Position numbers and translations under genes: made by a program. Shown here in pieces: positions 11,440-21,690 of a DNA stretch of 64,000 bases; the first letter of the stretch is position 1, and every line of letters starts with the position of its first letter. The notes below the pieces were generated by a model. The model was not told where the DNA came from. It did no database searches and worked only from the letters and a program-made list of their open reading frames with translations. Location of the stretch: NCBI GenBank assembly GCA_021234155.1, contig JAJEKV010000504.1, forward strand, positions 102,278-166,277. Reading direction: 5' to 3'. This DNA is from Isoetes taiwanensis (Eukaryota; Streptophyta; Lycopodiopsida; Isoetales; Isoetaceae).

Positions 11440-11790
11440 TAAGGAGCATTCCCCTAACAGACAATCAACTTCAAAAATCTTCATGGAATATAGAGGAAAC
11501 TTATAGAATCTTTAAAATCTTAATGAATTTCAGAGACTCTTCAAAGAATCTCAAGGAATCTTACAGACTCTTTGAATATCTCTGTCAGACAACCAAGTTC
11601 AAAAATCTTCATTGAATATCAAAGAAATTTATGAAATCTTTAGAAATCTCGAGTGAATCTTGTAGAATATGAAGGAAGCTTGCAGAATTCTCTTGGAATA
11701 TAAATGAACCTTGAGGGAATCTGGAGTAGAATCTCAAAGGAATCTTCATAAAATCTAATGGAATCTTGAGAGAATTTTGGAGATCCTTCT
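11440..11790. repeat. Degenerate GAATCTT-rich minisatellite
   Basis: The motif GGAATCTT/GAATCTT and its variants recur roughly every 15-25 bases, as in CAAGGAATCTTACAGACTCT and AAAGGAATCTTCATAAAATC. The minus-strand frame 11640-12026 partly reads this repeat and is doubtful as a gene. Immediately 3' (11800-11950) is unique sequence containing GTCGCGATAAATTTCTTGTA, a phrase that recurs in altered form at about 24636. Confidence 0.6.
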
Positions 11791-12549
11791 AGTGCATGAC
11801 TCAACCAAATGGAGCCAGAGACTTGGTTTTTTAGCCAGACATCAGGGTTTCTTGAATGCCTGTTGCCTTTTGCGTTAAGTCTCTTTTGCACTATTTTAAC
11901 CCCACGACCTTGGCGTCGCGATAAATTTCTTGTAAGATATAAAAAAGCTTTAAAAGCCTTCAACTTCCAAGCACTGCCCGGTACATTATGATATTTTTTT
12001 AATGCTTCATAACCTTGAGAGTTCAAAAATGGTTTGATTAATCCATTTCACTTGTTGAATCTATAGTAAATTAGAATTCAAGATCTTTGAGGGAATTTTG
12101 ACAACTATTTATACTTGGATGGTATGATGGTTAGCCTTCATTATATACACTTGGGCGGTTGAAAGTTGACAAATGCATGTTGCATATTTAACAATAATTT
12201 ATTTACTGTTACACAAGACTTTCAACTTTGGTGAAAATACATGGAAGCCATATATTTGTTTGTATTATAAGCAACAAGGTGGTTTTCTGCCACAAGATTG
12301 TATATGCTACAATGGCTTGCATGTGCATGTGGCCACAATTGTCAAAACCTCGGCTTGACTTTTAGCAAAAAAACCTCCAAATAATGACGAAAAGATACCG
12401 CTGTTCTTTACTATCTTAATGCTTAAACACGCTGCGGATATTTGCCGAATGTCTAAACAGACATCATTCCTTGAAACTCAAACTGAAACACGCCCATTTG
12501 AATAAGTAATGTATACATGCTGGAAAGCATGAAATGAAAATACCTACAT

Positions 12550-12695
12550 TGTTGAACAGATTTGGTATGGTTCTGTAAATGCGAACTGCAAAGCAGCAGG
12601 GTACTGCGGAAATTAAATAACTAAATTGTTGAAAAGATTTGATATAATCCTGTAAATGTGAGCTGCAATAAGCAGCAGTGAACTGCAGAAGATAC
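12550..12695. repeat. Tandem duplication, ~75 bp, 3' of the STIG1-like gene
   Basis: Two copies, near 12552 and 12627, share TTGTTGAA.AGATTTG.TAT, then CTGTAAATG(C/T)GA(A/G)CTGCAA and GCAGCAG..ACTGC. Copies have diverged by roughly 15-20 percent by eye. It lies downstream of the poly(A) signal of the STIG1-like gene and overlaps a minus-strand frame that owes its length to the repeat. Confidence 0.75.
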
Positions 12696-12781
12696 AGCTT
12701 ATTGAAAGAGGAGGAGGATACATGGAATCTTACACTCAAAATCTCTTGAATGATCTTCGATCTTCAGACAAGCGGGGGATA

Positions 12782-12787
12782 TTTATT
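12782..12787 (-). terminator. Poly(A) signal of the STIG1-like gene
   Basis: A canonical AATAAA on the minus strand (context GCAATAAATATCC) sits 52 nt past the TAA stop codon at 12839-12841. The spacing is right for a plant near-upstream poly(A) element. Confidence 0.5.
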
Positions 12788-12838
12788 GCAGAGGCTAATC
12801 TAATCTATCTAACATATATATACATAAGGCGAAGGAGC

Positions 12839-13276
12839 TTAGTAGCCACACATGCCATAGCTGCAAGTGTAAGGGCGAGTGCATCTGAAACCACACTCAC
12901 CACAATTTTTTCTGTCAGAATCAGTGTTGACGCATCTGCCTCTGCAACATGTGTAACCCCATTTGCATCTCTTTCCACATCTGCCACAGTTGTAGTTGTT
13001 GTATTTCAGATCCACGCATCGCCCGAAGCAGCAAGAGCTTGCCTGCCGATTTCTCGCGCAAATGGACGGATGCTTGCTGCAGCTCTGCGGCCTTCTTCGA
13101 CCGTGGACTGCCAACAAATGGCGCATCATCGACGACGACGACGACGACGACGACAACAACGACGACGAAGGCAAGCTTTCACCATCTTCTTCATGCATGG
13201 ACATTGCTGTAGCAGCCAGCACTGATGCACATATTGTGCATACCAACACTAGCGCTGCTATGCTTGGGCTCTTCAT
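12839..13276 (-). CDS. STIG1-like secreted cysteine-rich protein
   Basis: This 145-residue protein has a signal peptide (MKSPSIAALVLVCTICASVL, cleaved near residue 24-26), a serine-rich linker (about residues 30-50) from a GAC/TCG triplet run, then a cysteine-rich C-terminal domain with 16 Cys. The domain shows the STIG1 pattern: SCCFGRCVD, NCGRCGKRC, TCCRGRCV, NCGECGFRC, and a final C-x3-MCGY. STIG1 proteins are plant extracellular peptides; in flowering plants some act in stigma exudate and pollen-tube growth, but this member's role is unknown. I chose the Met at 13276 rather than the in-frame Met at 13312 because the signal peptide starts there and a TATA box at 13316-13323 overlaps the upstream Met. 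Single exon, intact, usual family size of about 140-150. Confidence 0.9.
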   Translation of the reverse strand: MKSPSIAALVLVCTICASVLAATAMSMHEEDGESLPSSSLLSSSSSSSSMMRHLLAVHGRRRPQSCSKHPSICARNRQASSCCFGRCVDLKYNNYNCGRCGKRCKWGYTCCRGRCVNTDSDRKNCGECGFRCTRPYTCSYGMCGY

Positions 13277-13315
13277 TTTTTTCTTGAGAACAAACCAACT
13301 TCCAATACTCAACCC

Positions 13316-13323
13316 TATATATT
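13316..13323 (-). promoter_or_regulatory. TATA box of the STIG1-like gene
   Basis: Minus-strand AATATATAGGG lies about 40 nt upstream of the ATG at 13276. A start of transcription 25-30 nt downstream would give a short leader of about 10-15 nt, ending in AAAAAAATGAAG. This supports the shorter protein start. Confidence 0.6.
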
Positions 13324-14259
13324 GCTTTATTTGCCTCTCTTACGCCTTAAAAATGCACTTCCTCCTCCTCCTCCTTCTTATTGTGCTACATATTCTTATT
13401 CTCCTCCTACGTTGCTTTCTAATACTTCGTTGGCAACTTGCACATGGGATCATGTAAATGCATGATAACTTCTCAATCAAACTCAAATCTTGGGGGGACA
13501 TACGCCTCGGCCTTCCATGTGCTTCCTCTTCGTCGTCATTAATATACCAAATATATTTCTTTCTCCCCTTGCATACAGCTATTGTGCCTTACATACAACG
13601 CCATAATTACATATCTAAACTCAATATCAAGGGCCATATATTTTCTTCTGTCGGTATACATGCTTAATATACATAACTAGTATCAAAACCTTTTCTTAAG
13701 TTATGTTGCCTTACGAAATGGCCACATTCATTGCTTGACATTTTCTCTTCTTGTGTTGACTTTGTGTACCCTTGGTGAAAACTAACTTCTCATCTCCATT
13801 GTCAAACTGTAAAACGTATCCTGGCAGTTGCTTAGAAGATGCGCATTTTTCGCCTGTAACATTGGAACCATCAAACGGTTTAAAAAAATGATTAGTTTTA
13901 TACTATATTTTATTTACATAGAATGGAATAATTGGTGATGCACATGGAATGAATGCATTTGTGACATTTGTAACAAGAATGAATGTCTTTCGTGTAGTGA
14001 ACTTGACATGTTCAAAAATAGAGCACTCTCACTGTCGCATTTCTATACTTAGGATCACGTGAACTAGAATTTACTTGCACTAGGAACCATTCCAAATGTG
14101 AAAGTGGGGCCATTGAGGTGAGCATCATGGTCCCTACCTAGTGATTCTATAGCATTTTATATTCACTTTGACTATATATGTTGTCAAAATAAAAATTATT
14201 ATTCATTATGGGGCCATGAATAGATCTTAGATCTTTCTACTTGTGTTTAGTCACTGCGT
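13324..14259. other. Upstream region of the STIG1-like gene, no gene seen
   Basis: Pyrimidine-rich CTCCTCCTCCTCCTTCTTAT lies at 13360-13380, 90-100 bp upstream of the ATG, a common plant promoter feature. Beyond that the sequence is A+T-rich without supported frames. It presumably holds the gene's regulatory region; no specific motif can be assigned. Confidence 0.4.
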
Positions 14260-14470
14260 TTTTTAGTTTAACATCCTTGACGTATGCTAGTTGCTAGGGA
14301 GTTTGTTGCAAATTAGTTGCTAATATGAGTTTTTTCAAATTAGCATCCTTGGTATATGTTAGTTGCTAAGGAAGTGTGCTAGTTGCTAGTGTTTTTGTTG
14401 CAAATTAGTGCTAAATATGAAATTTTTCAAATTAGCATCCTTGGTATATATGTTAGTTGATAAGGTTTTT
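14260..14470. repeat. Tandem duplication with TTAGTTGCTA motif
   Basis: TTTTTCAAATTAGCATCCTT followed by GGTATAT.TTAGTTG occurs at about 14331 and 14424, and GCTAGTTGCTAG and GTTGCAAATTAG(T)TGCTAA flank each. The period is about 92 bp, with a shorter, more diverged unit before (14265-14320). Non-coding. Confidence 0.7.
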
Positions 14471-15049
14471 GTTGCATGTATAACTCTATATTTCGGTTTT
14501 AATTATTTGCCTCTGCTATTCTCTTTGTTACGGACGATGGTCATGCGCAGGCGCGACAACATCTTGTGTATCTCTTTGCTAAGGACAATGATCGGGCGAA
14601 GTGTGTGACGACATCCCTTGTATCCCTTGTATTTTGTTGTCAAGATGGTATCATAGACATTTTCCTATACTATATTTTTCTATGAGGATGATGTCGATCA
14701 TATCGGGGCATGATATGTTTAGTTAGTTATGCTTGACCAGCCGCTACATGTGCTGTTGAAGACGACCTCTATAGGCTTGTTGGGATCATACCTTCATTTA
14801 ACCACGATTCTGTTGATTTGAAATTATTTCACATTTCATTTTTTTGAAAATGGCATAAGAATATGTCTTTCACACTTGATTTTGTGGTTCTTTGGAGTAA
14901 AAGATAAGATTTTAAGGCTTTAATTTTCAAAGAACCTAGTTTAAGATTGATCAAAACATTACAATATGAACATAAATTATGCATTTAAAATCAATTTTAT
15001 GAAAATATTGCAGATATATAGTAGAAAAATGATCTATTTACATGGACTT

Positions 15050-15542
15050 TTGAGAAAAAATAAGATTCTAACCTTTTGGACCAACATATTAGGTCCAATT
15101 CGAGGACGCGTTGCAAGAATAGAGACCATGCTCTGCCATATCTCGTGCTTAGTGCGATAATTGGTGCAAAAATACAAATTTTAGCTGTAAAAAAACTAGG
15201 ATTCTGACTTTTCAGATCAATATACTATGTCCAATTGGAGGTGGCATGGCAAGAATAGCATACTCTTCTTTGCCACATCTTGCGCTAAGCGCGAGGATTA
15301 GTGCAAGAATTTAAATATTAATTTTACAAATTTGACGCCACATGGCAGAATAACAACCCATTCTCTGTCACATCTCGCGCTACTCGCGAGGGTTAATGCA
15401 AAAATACAAATTTATATTGTAGAAAAACTAAGATTTCAACCTTTCAGATCAAGAAACTGAGTCCAATTGGATATCATATGACAAGAATAGTAGAACTTTC
15501 TACCACATATCACGCTTAGCGCGACAAGGCAAAATAGAAATT

Positions 15543-15545
<3 letters not shown>
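15050..15545. repeat. Tandem array of ~130 bp units with CGCGCTAAGCGCGAG motif
   Basis: Four diverged units start near 15052, 15187, 15310 and 15420. Each contains AGATCAA.A.ACT.AGTCCA, GGCA(A)GAATAG, and CACATCTCGCGCTA..CGCGA followed by GGTTA.TGCAAAAATACAAAT. The short palindrome GCGCTAAGCGC could form a hairpin within each unit. The array ends directly against the poly-A/(CT)n tract. Confidence 0.8.
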
Positions 15546-15788
<243 letters not shown>

Positions 15789-16189
15789 CCCCTTCCTTTT
15801 TCCCCTTTTGCTAAGAAGGATGTGGCAGAAAAGGGTCTACTATTCACCTTTGGCCCCCTAATTTCTCATATAATCTGAAAGCAGATAATTAAAAGCATTT
15901 CAACACTATTATAAAGGAACTTTTTGCAAAATGAATCGATTTGACAATACCCATTTCTCAATTTCAAGCCTGAAAGCACCCGTCATCCATTATAGATAAG
16001 AATTTCTGGATAGATGAAAAAAAGAGGTGATTTTCTTACCTTAATTTGCAAAGAGCTGAAGAGCTTTGATCACTCTTACCTGGCTGCTTCATCAAGGTAA
16101 ATCTGTCAAACACTTGCCAAACCAGAACCCATCGAACTCATGGAAGATAAGAACAGAAGCTCGCGCGTTGAGGGTCCAGTTGAGGCGCC

Positions 16190-16330
16190 AAGAGTTCGTA
16201 TTGGTGCCAGGCGCCAGGAGCTCACTCGGCGCTAGGCGCCAGGAACTCGCATTGGCCGCTAGGCGCCAGGGAAAGAAAAAAGAGAGAAACAATAAAACTC
16301 GCCTGGCAACCAGGCGCCAAGCGTCAGATA
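16190..16330. repeat. Cluster of GGCGCCA/TAGGCGCCAGG motifs
   Basis: GGCGCCA recurs at about 16180, 16208, 16236, 16261 and 16311, mostly inside TAGGCGCCAGGAACTCGC-like phrases about 26 bp apart. Each GGCGCC is palindromic. The frames on both strands across this segment are products of the repeat. Confidence 0.6.
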
Positions 16331-16714
16331 AAGACGTTCCCATTCCAGAAGAAAAAAGAACTAACTTAACCCTAAAATTCGTAGTCTGTAGGAAGCCCAT
16401 ACACTAGGTGGGAAATCCAAATTTTAGTAGTTGGCAGGTTGGGTGGGAACCTTAAAACCAACACTCGGGGGGGAAACAAAAAATTAGAACTAGGCAGGAA
16501 CCCTGAAACTGACAACCCTGAAACTGGCACATGGAGACCCCGAGACTAACAACCCTAAAACCCACATCCGATGGATTAAAAATCGTGGAATAATTTCAAA
16601 TTAATAGAATCGTGGTTATTTGATTATAGATATGCGGTCTCAACTGTGTTCTCCGATGCATTATTGAATTGTCCTATATGGTTGTACAGTCTATCAAGAT
16701 ACTTATTATTGCTA

Positions 16715-16860
16715 AGGTTTTCCCCTCGAAAACCCTTCAGGTAGGGGTTTTTTAATTCTGACAGTAATATGCTTGCTGCTTTCTTTACTTGGGTCCCAGA
16801 TAAAAATACATCTTATTCTATTATGCTCCTTCCCTCCCTCCCTCCCTCTCTAATTTTTTC
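16715..16860 (+). mobile_element. SINE/LINE-tail-like retroposon, copy 2
   Basis: AAGGTTTTCCCCTCGAAAAC, then CCTTCAGGTAGGGGTTTTTT and AATTCTGACAGTAATATGCT, then GGGTCCCAGATAAAAATACA and a tail of TTCC/CTCC repeats (CCTTCCCTCCCTCCCTCCCTC). The order matches the elements at 2490, 18870 and the reverse one at 42350, and the simple-repeat tail is again at the 3' end. Confidence 0.45.
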
Positions 16861-18869
16861 ATCTCTAGCACTGTACGATGAGAGATAAAATTTATACGTA
16901 TTTGGGGAGAGATGCCTGAGAGATAATTATCTCTCAATAACTCGCAAGCCTTAATTCCTTTTAGTTAGTACATTTTATTGACGGACATACGTAAAGGGGC
17001 AGGTCAGGGCAGTCAGGGGCATCTTTTACCCTCCCTAGCATCGTTTTCGGCTATGGCTTTTTGTTTCTATGATTCAGAGATCGCTCGAATTTGTGTTTTC
17101 TTTTCTCGCACCATGGCGTTAGTGCACGAAGCAAGAAGGGGAAAAAATGCCTTTGCCACCCTGCCCTAAAGGGAATTTTTTTTTTTTTTTTTTGAAGGAT
17201 AATAGGATTATCTCTCCCACCTTTTTTTCGATCATGTGGGAGCTCTCTCTCTCTCTCTCCCCCCTCCCTCTCCCTCCCTTCCCAGTTCTGTCTTTCTAGT
17301 GCTTGAAGGTGTGACACCAACACCTTGGTATAAGCTACCTTGTTAAGGGGACAATTAAACCCTTTGGTGGTTGCTTTTTGTTGTATATATATGTTTTCTA
17401 GGTTTTGGATATTGGGTGGCCTTTGAACTCAAGTAGCATGCCTGATACATTTAGTTTTTAACCCATTAGGAATTGTTGAATTCAAGTAGCATGCTAGATA
17501 CATTTTGTTTTTCCCCCAATTCGTCTAGGCCAAGTTTAGTTCCTAAGGGGGCATATAAGTAAGTGGTATTTGTTTCATCTACGTGAGTGGTATTTTATCA
17601 TCTAGATCAAGCCAAAATGTTTATTTTTTGTGGCATGTTAGTGTAATCTGAGAAGCTTTTGAATTATTGTGTATTGTCATTTCAAGTTTTAAGGGATTGA
17701 CGTATGTTGATATATTTCATATTCTTTTTTTAGTTTTGTGGATCACCGATCCTCAAATTATCTTTGGTTTAACCTTAGGGGGAAATATACAAAGACAAAT
17801 CTTGAGTTAATGGACTTGATTATATGGTACACACGTGGCAAGACAATAATATGCCATCCAACGCTTTAAAGCATGACTATTTCTATCTCATATTGCCAAT
17901 GAATAAGCCATCAAAAAATCGAAAAGCATGCCTAATGCTACCCTATACCACGTGATGCCTAACCAATCCACCCACACATTACAATCACTAACTGAGGCAA
18001 AAACAAAGTCGTGGGAATTGAACACGACCTGACAAGAGAAAACTCAGGTTCGAACTTCAAAGTCTAGGAATTCTCTAGGATTGTTAAAAGCTCAGGTCAG
18101 TTGCTTGGCAGTCAGGGTGCTCTTGGAAATAGTTGCTTGGAAGCCAGGGTGCGTATGGAAATAGTTGCAGACCTTGTTTTGTCTCTAGTGAATTTTAGAG
18201 TTGGGTTCAACTCTTGGGAGTTGCCGCAAAGGAACACACGCCTAAGGACGAAATTACATCTTGCGCCTGAAGATCGACGTGACTTCAATTTTTAAAGTTC
18301 AAGTAAGCCAAAGCGTTCCATTCCAGTAGAGACGAATTTTCCAGATGGCCAGGGCTGGTTTTAAAGAGGGTTTCAGTCAGAAAGAAAGGTGGAATCATGT
18401 CGGCTAGATATAGCATTATCACAGACTCCATTTGCACGGTCCCGTTTTCTACCCGTAACTTCTCCAAGTCCGAGTCTGATCACTCCATAGTAATATTTAC
18501 CGTTTGAGAAGTGCATATGTTAATAAGTTAATAACATCAATCTTGTTAATTTGGGATTTTCAGGTATGGCTGAAAACATTTTTGGATTTTTTTTTTAATT
18601 AATTTCATATAATTTTGGGGATTCTGGTCGCCGGAAAAACTTACTGATTTCCAAGTATCGTAGAAGTTTTGCCATGAGCACCATGCCCTCCAATGCCGGT
18701 GCCAAAGATATGCCCATGTCCGAAAGCAAAGGCACAGCGATCTTAGATGCTCTCGACACACCACTACATCGAGTTACTCGCGATCACCTATGGTAGTAGC
18801 CGTTGGGAGCTTACATCCTGCAGATTTCGGCCGTCAGACTTGCTCTTCTGGGGCATGGTATTTGAGAGC
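16861..18869. other. Gene-free stretch
   Basis: No supported gene. The segment includes a (CT)9-like tract near 17241-17262, a T-tract at 17177-17194, and a partial repeat CAAGTAGCATGC(C/T)(T/A)GATACATTT at 17430 and 17482. The short frames at 18101-18764 have no recognisable content. Confidence 0.4.
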
Positions 18870-19056
18870 CTACTGTTAGGGTTTTTCCTCCCAAGTGGGG
18901 GTTTTTTCATCCCGGTAGTAGGGTTCTACTGTACAGTTACATTGTTTGTTTTTGGTGTTGGGGTTTTTGGCTTTTTGCTCGTTACGTGCCGATCTCATAG
19001 GCCCTCGGCCTCCGTGGACGTTAAAATAAACTTCCTTCCTTCCTTCCTTCCTATGA
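18870..19056 (+). mobile_element. SINE/LINE-tail-like retroposon, copy 3
   Basis: The block contains TGTTAGGGTTTTTCCTCCCA, AGTGGGGGTTTTTTCATCCC, GTTTTTGGCTTTTTGCTCG, then GGCCCTCGGCCTCCGTGGAC, GTTAAAATAAA and a (CTTC)n tail at 19030-19052. GGCCTC.GTGGACG.TAAAA near the 3' end is shared with copy 1. Overlapping frames are not convincing genes. Confidence 0.5.
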
Positions 19057-19279
19057 TTTTTTCTTCTGGGAATTGCACTCCGAGGGCATGCCACAGAGGA
19101 GCCTACATGCATTGTCGTGGCATCCATGGCTGCTCTTCTAAAATTACAATAGGCCATAAGGTTCCCAAATGAATGGGTTAGTAAGGTTTTGGCAATGGTG
19201 GGGAGAGAAATGGGGGTTAGGGTTTGGTGTTTTTTTTTTTTGGTCTGTGCAATGGTTTCGTGGTGGAGATTCGTGGCAG

Positions 19280-19932
19280 GGCTGGCCCGAGCATGGCGGT
19301 CGCCCGATGGGTGGATTATTTGGAGGAGATTGAGGCCATCTTTGGGCGCCGGATGGTGTCATTCGGGAGGCTGGGAGGCTCCCGGCATATGTCTTGCCAA
19401 AAAGGGCGTTTGTGGCAGCATTCTTCGTGGCTGGAGACATGCCTTCTCTGCATTTCTTACTGCTTTATAAGGAGGAGGCGCTTGAGATGGGATTACCCGG
19501 TGCGAGGGAAAGCTTTGTCCTGCTTGCTAGGGAGGAGAAGAAATTCTTACGCACATTCAAAAGGAATACTTCAACGCTGATAGCAGCTATGTGGTGTGTG
19601 GGCTGATTGAGGGGTCATCAGGTGTGCTCTTCGATTGCCTAATTGTGGAGCGTTTCCTTCCATTGTCTGTGTTTTCTGTGCTAGAGACGGTAGAGACACA
19701 TCAGTCATTTGTTGCAGCCACGAACTTTCTTGAGAAGTACATTGGTTGTCTAGCTGCAATTCCAATTGCTCTTTTTGTGGAGCGGAGACATGGCTGCGAT
19801 GCAGGGCGAGGCGAGTGGAGTTGTACAAGTGGAAAGACCCGAGAATTGGCTGGGTGGTTCTTGGGGTTCTTTGTAAAGCCAGGACTGTTTCTTGTGAATA
19901 GAAGGGCTTCTCATCAGTGCAGAGTTCTGTAG
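19280..19932 (+). pseudogene. Frameshifted gene of unknown family
   Basis: Three overlapping frames each read as coherent protein in turn. The first (19285-19390) has VARWVDYLEEIEAIFGRRMV; the second (19394-19535) has MPSLHFLLLYKEEALEMGLP; the third, readable from about 19533, has ILTHIQKEYFNADSSYVVCG then GVLFDCLIVERFLPLSVFSV and FVAATNFLEKYIGC. The joins look like indels rather than introns because no good GT/AG pairs lie there, so I call it a pseudogene. The middle and third parts are mixed-charge helical protein with LLL and FLP hydrophobic clusters. I do not recognise the family. Sequencing error is the alternative to real frameshifts. Confidence 0.45.
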
Positions 19933-20269
19933 TGTAATATAGGGTGCAAGTACATGTAGTATATGAATTGGATAATTGGATGAATCTTGTTCCGTGATGT
20001 TTTCTCTTATTTTGGACTTCTGTTCATAGTCTGCTTATGCACAAAGGTGTTGTGCATGGACGCCCTTTGTGGAAGCTTCTTCCTCAGCCTTCTTTCATGA
20101 TTGTTCAGGTTTCAGGTTTCTAAGATATGCACATCTGGGAATGCAGTACATGTGACGTGTTCCATTTTGTTCCCTCTTATGTGATTGTGTTGTCCTCTGC
20201 TCATAGTCTGCTGGTGTACAGACGTCTTGGCCAGGGACGCGCTTTGTGAAACCTTGTTGTTGTGAGCTG

Positions 20270-20420
20270 TGCACTTTGGTTAAGTGTGTATCTAGCAATG
20301 TAATATATGTCACTTGCTGACTTTACTTCACTGTTATATTAGTGTGCATCTGTGACAATGTAATGTATGTCACTTGTTGACTTCAGTTCACTGTTATGTT
20401 AGTGTGCATCTGTTGAAAAT
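20270..20420. repeat. Tandem duplication, ~65 bp
   Basis: AATGTAATATATGTCACTTG and AATGTAATGTATGTCACTTG begin two copies (about 20297 and 20358) that continue TGACTT.A.TTCACTGTTAT and GTTAGTGTGCATCTGT. A third partial start precedes them near 20283. Non-coding. Confidence 0.75.
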
Positions 20421-20618
20421 ACAATGTTATGACCTTTACTATTTATTTGTATGGATGGAAGTATTGGTTGTATGTATGTACGTAGAAAGGCCGTATGGGG
20501 TGCGCGGGTGTGTACGGGGGTCTGATGTGGAAATTCCACAACCCTTGATCTGGCACATTCATGGAATAATTCTTCGATCCAATGATCGAAAAAAAGCAAT
20601 AAGGATAGAGCAATAAGG

Positions 20619-20786
20619 ATGGATGCATTGAAAATTTCCCCTTCAGCAGGTGGCTCTACATTTTCGGCAGTAGCAAATCCATTTGCAAATGATATTGTGC
20701 AATTCGGAATGGGTCTAGTCGCATTTGCATTTAGTTTGCAACTTCCCGCCACTGCTTGGATTACAGAGCCTAATCGGCTGGCCTAA
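20619..20786 (+). CDS. Small 55-residue ORF with one hydrophobic segment
   Basis: The frame starts MDALKISPSAGGSTFSAVAN and contains the hydrophobic stretch MGLVAFAFSLQLPATAW (residues 31-47), ending PNRLA. The composition looks like a small membrane protein, and a second short frame, MDKDYNLGLFIRHTILAEF, starts nearby at about 20800. I compared it mentally with small photosystem and cytochrome subunits and found no match, so no function is proposed. The region before it contains ATAAGGATAGAGCAATAAGG, a 14-bp short repeat. Chance frame remains possible. Confidence 0.25.
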   Translation: MDALKISPSAGGSTFSAVANPFANDIVQFGMGLVAFAFSLQLPATAWITEPNRLA

Positions 20787-21487
20787 TCGACTGGCATAAT
20801 GGACAAAGATTATAATTTAGGGCTATTCATCCGGCATACGATTCTTGCCGAATTTATGTTTGCATGACGGGGATGCATGCAGCCCCTGGACTTAGCTTCG
20901 ATTTAGATCTTTGGTCATGTCTTAGGGCTTGGATTTCCTTACTTCGACTCTCAGTTCTGAGTAAGCATTTGATTTGTTTTTTCTGGATCTATTTGGTATT
21001 CTTGCATTAATCTTCGAATTCTGTTTTGCAGGTTATTTTCTTCATGGCAATTATACACTTCGGATGTGCAATGGTTTTCGTGTGCAGAGGCATAATACAA
21101 CTCACAAATATATGGGACGTGATCTTATTTTAGGCCTATTTATAGCATCAGATTACAATATAAGACATTTCTATGCTCTTTGAGTTGGATCAATTATCTT
21201 ACGTGCAGTACCTATTTATACTTGCCCTATAGTATGGCACCAACATTTGTGAAGTGAAGAATCAGGTATGCCACTCACATCTGCTCAAACGTTTATTTGC
21301 ATTTCCTACATTTGTTTGGATTCCAGATATAGACAGGCTTCATGTGTGTGCAGGTTAAAACACTTAGTTGTTCTTTATATCTTTTGCACACTGCTCCAAA
21401 ATATGTTCTTTGTAGAGGGCCTTATTGCATATTATACTGCTCTCTATTTTCTGATAAAGATCATAGCTCTTTGATTTTTTTCTTCGA

Positions 21488-21690
21488 AGTTCTATGTTGC
21501 AAGCAATGGAGTTTTATACTGCAGCATTAATTGGATAGTCTTAAACTCCATGAAGTTATTCTTTTGATGTGAATTGAAACATTAGAAGTCCTATGTTGCA
21601 AGCAATGGAGTTTTATACTGCTGCATTGATTGGATAGTCTTAAACTCCATGAAGTTATTCTTTTGATGTAAATTGAAACACTAAAGCTAG
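21488..21690. repeat. Tandem duplication, ~100 bp, nearly perfect
   Basis: TCTATGTTGCAAGCAATGGA at about 21490 and CCTATGTTGCAAGCAATGGA at about 21589 start two copies sharing TTGGATAGTCTTAAACTCCA and TGAAGTTATTCTTTTGATGT. Differences are about three bases in 95, indicating a recent duplication. Confidence 0.88.

Noticed and set aside
12722..13457. Plus-strand frames opposite the STIG1-like gene
   Set aside because: They are antisense shadows of the cysteine-rich gene and its serine repeat (poly-Arg, poly-Thr and poly-Asp runs come from the GAC repeat).
20399..20800. Plastid or mitochondrial DNA insertion
   Set aside because: The text has an organelle-like feel and small membrane-like frames, but I could not match it to any plastid photosystem, cytochrome or ATP synthase subunit.
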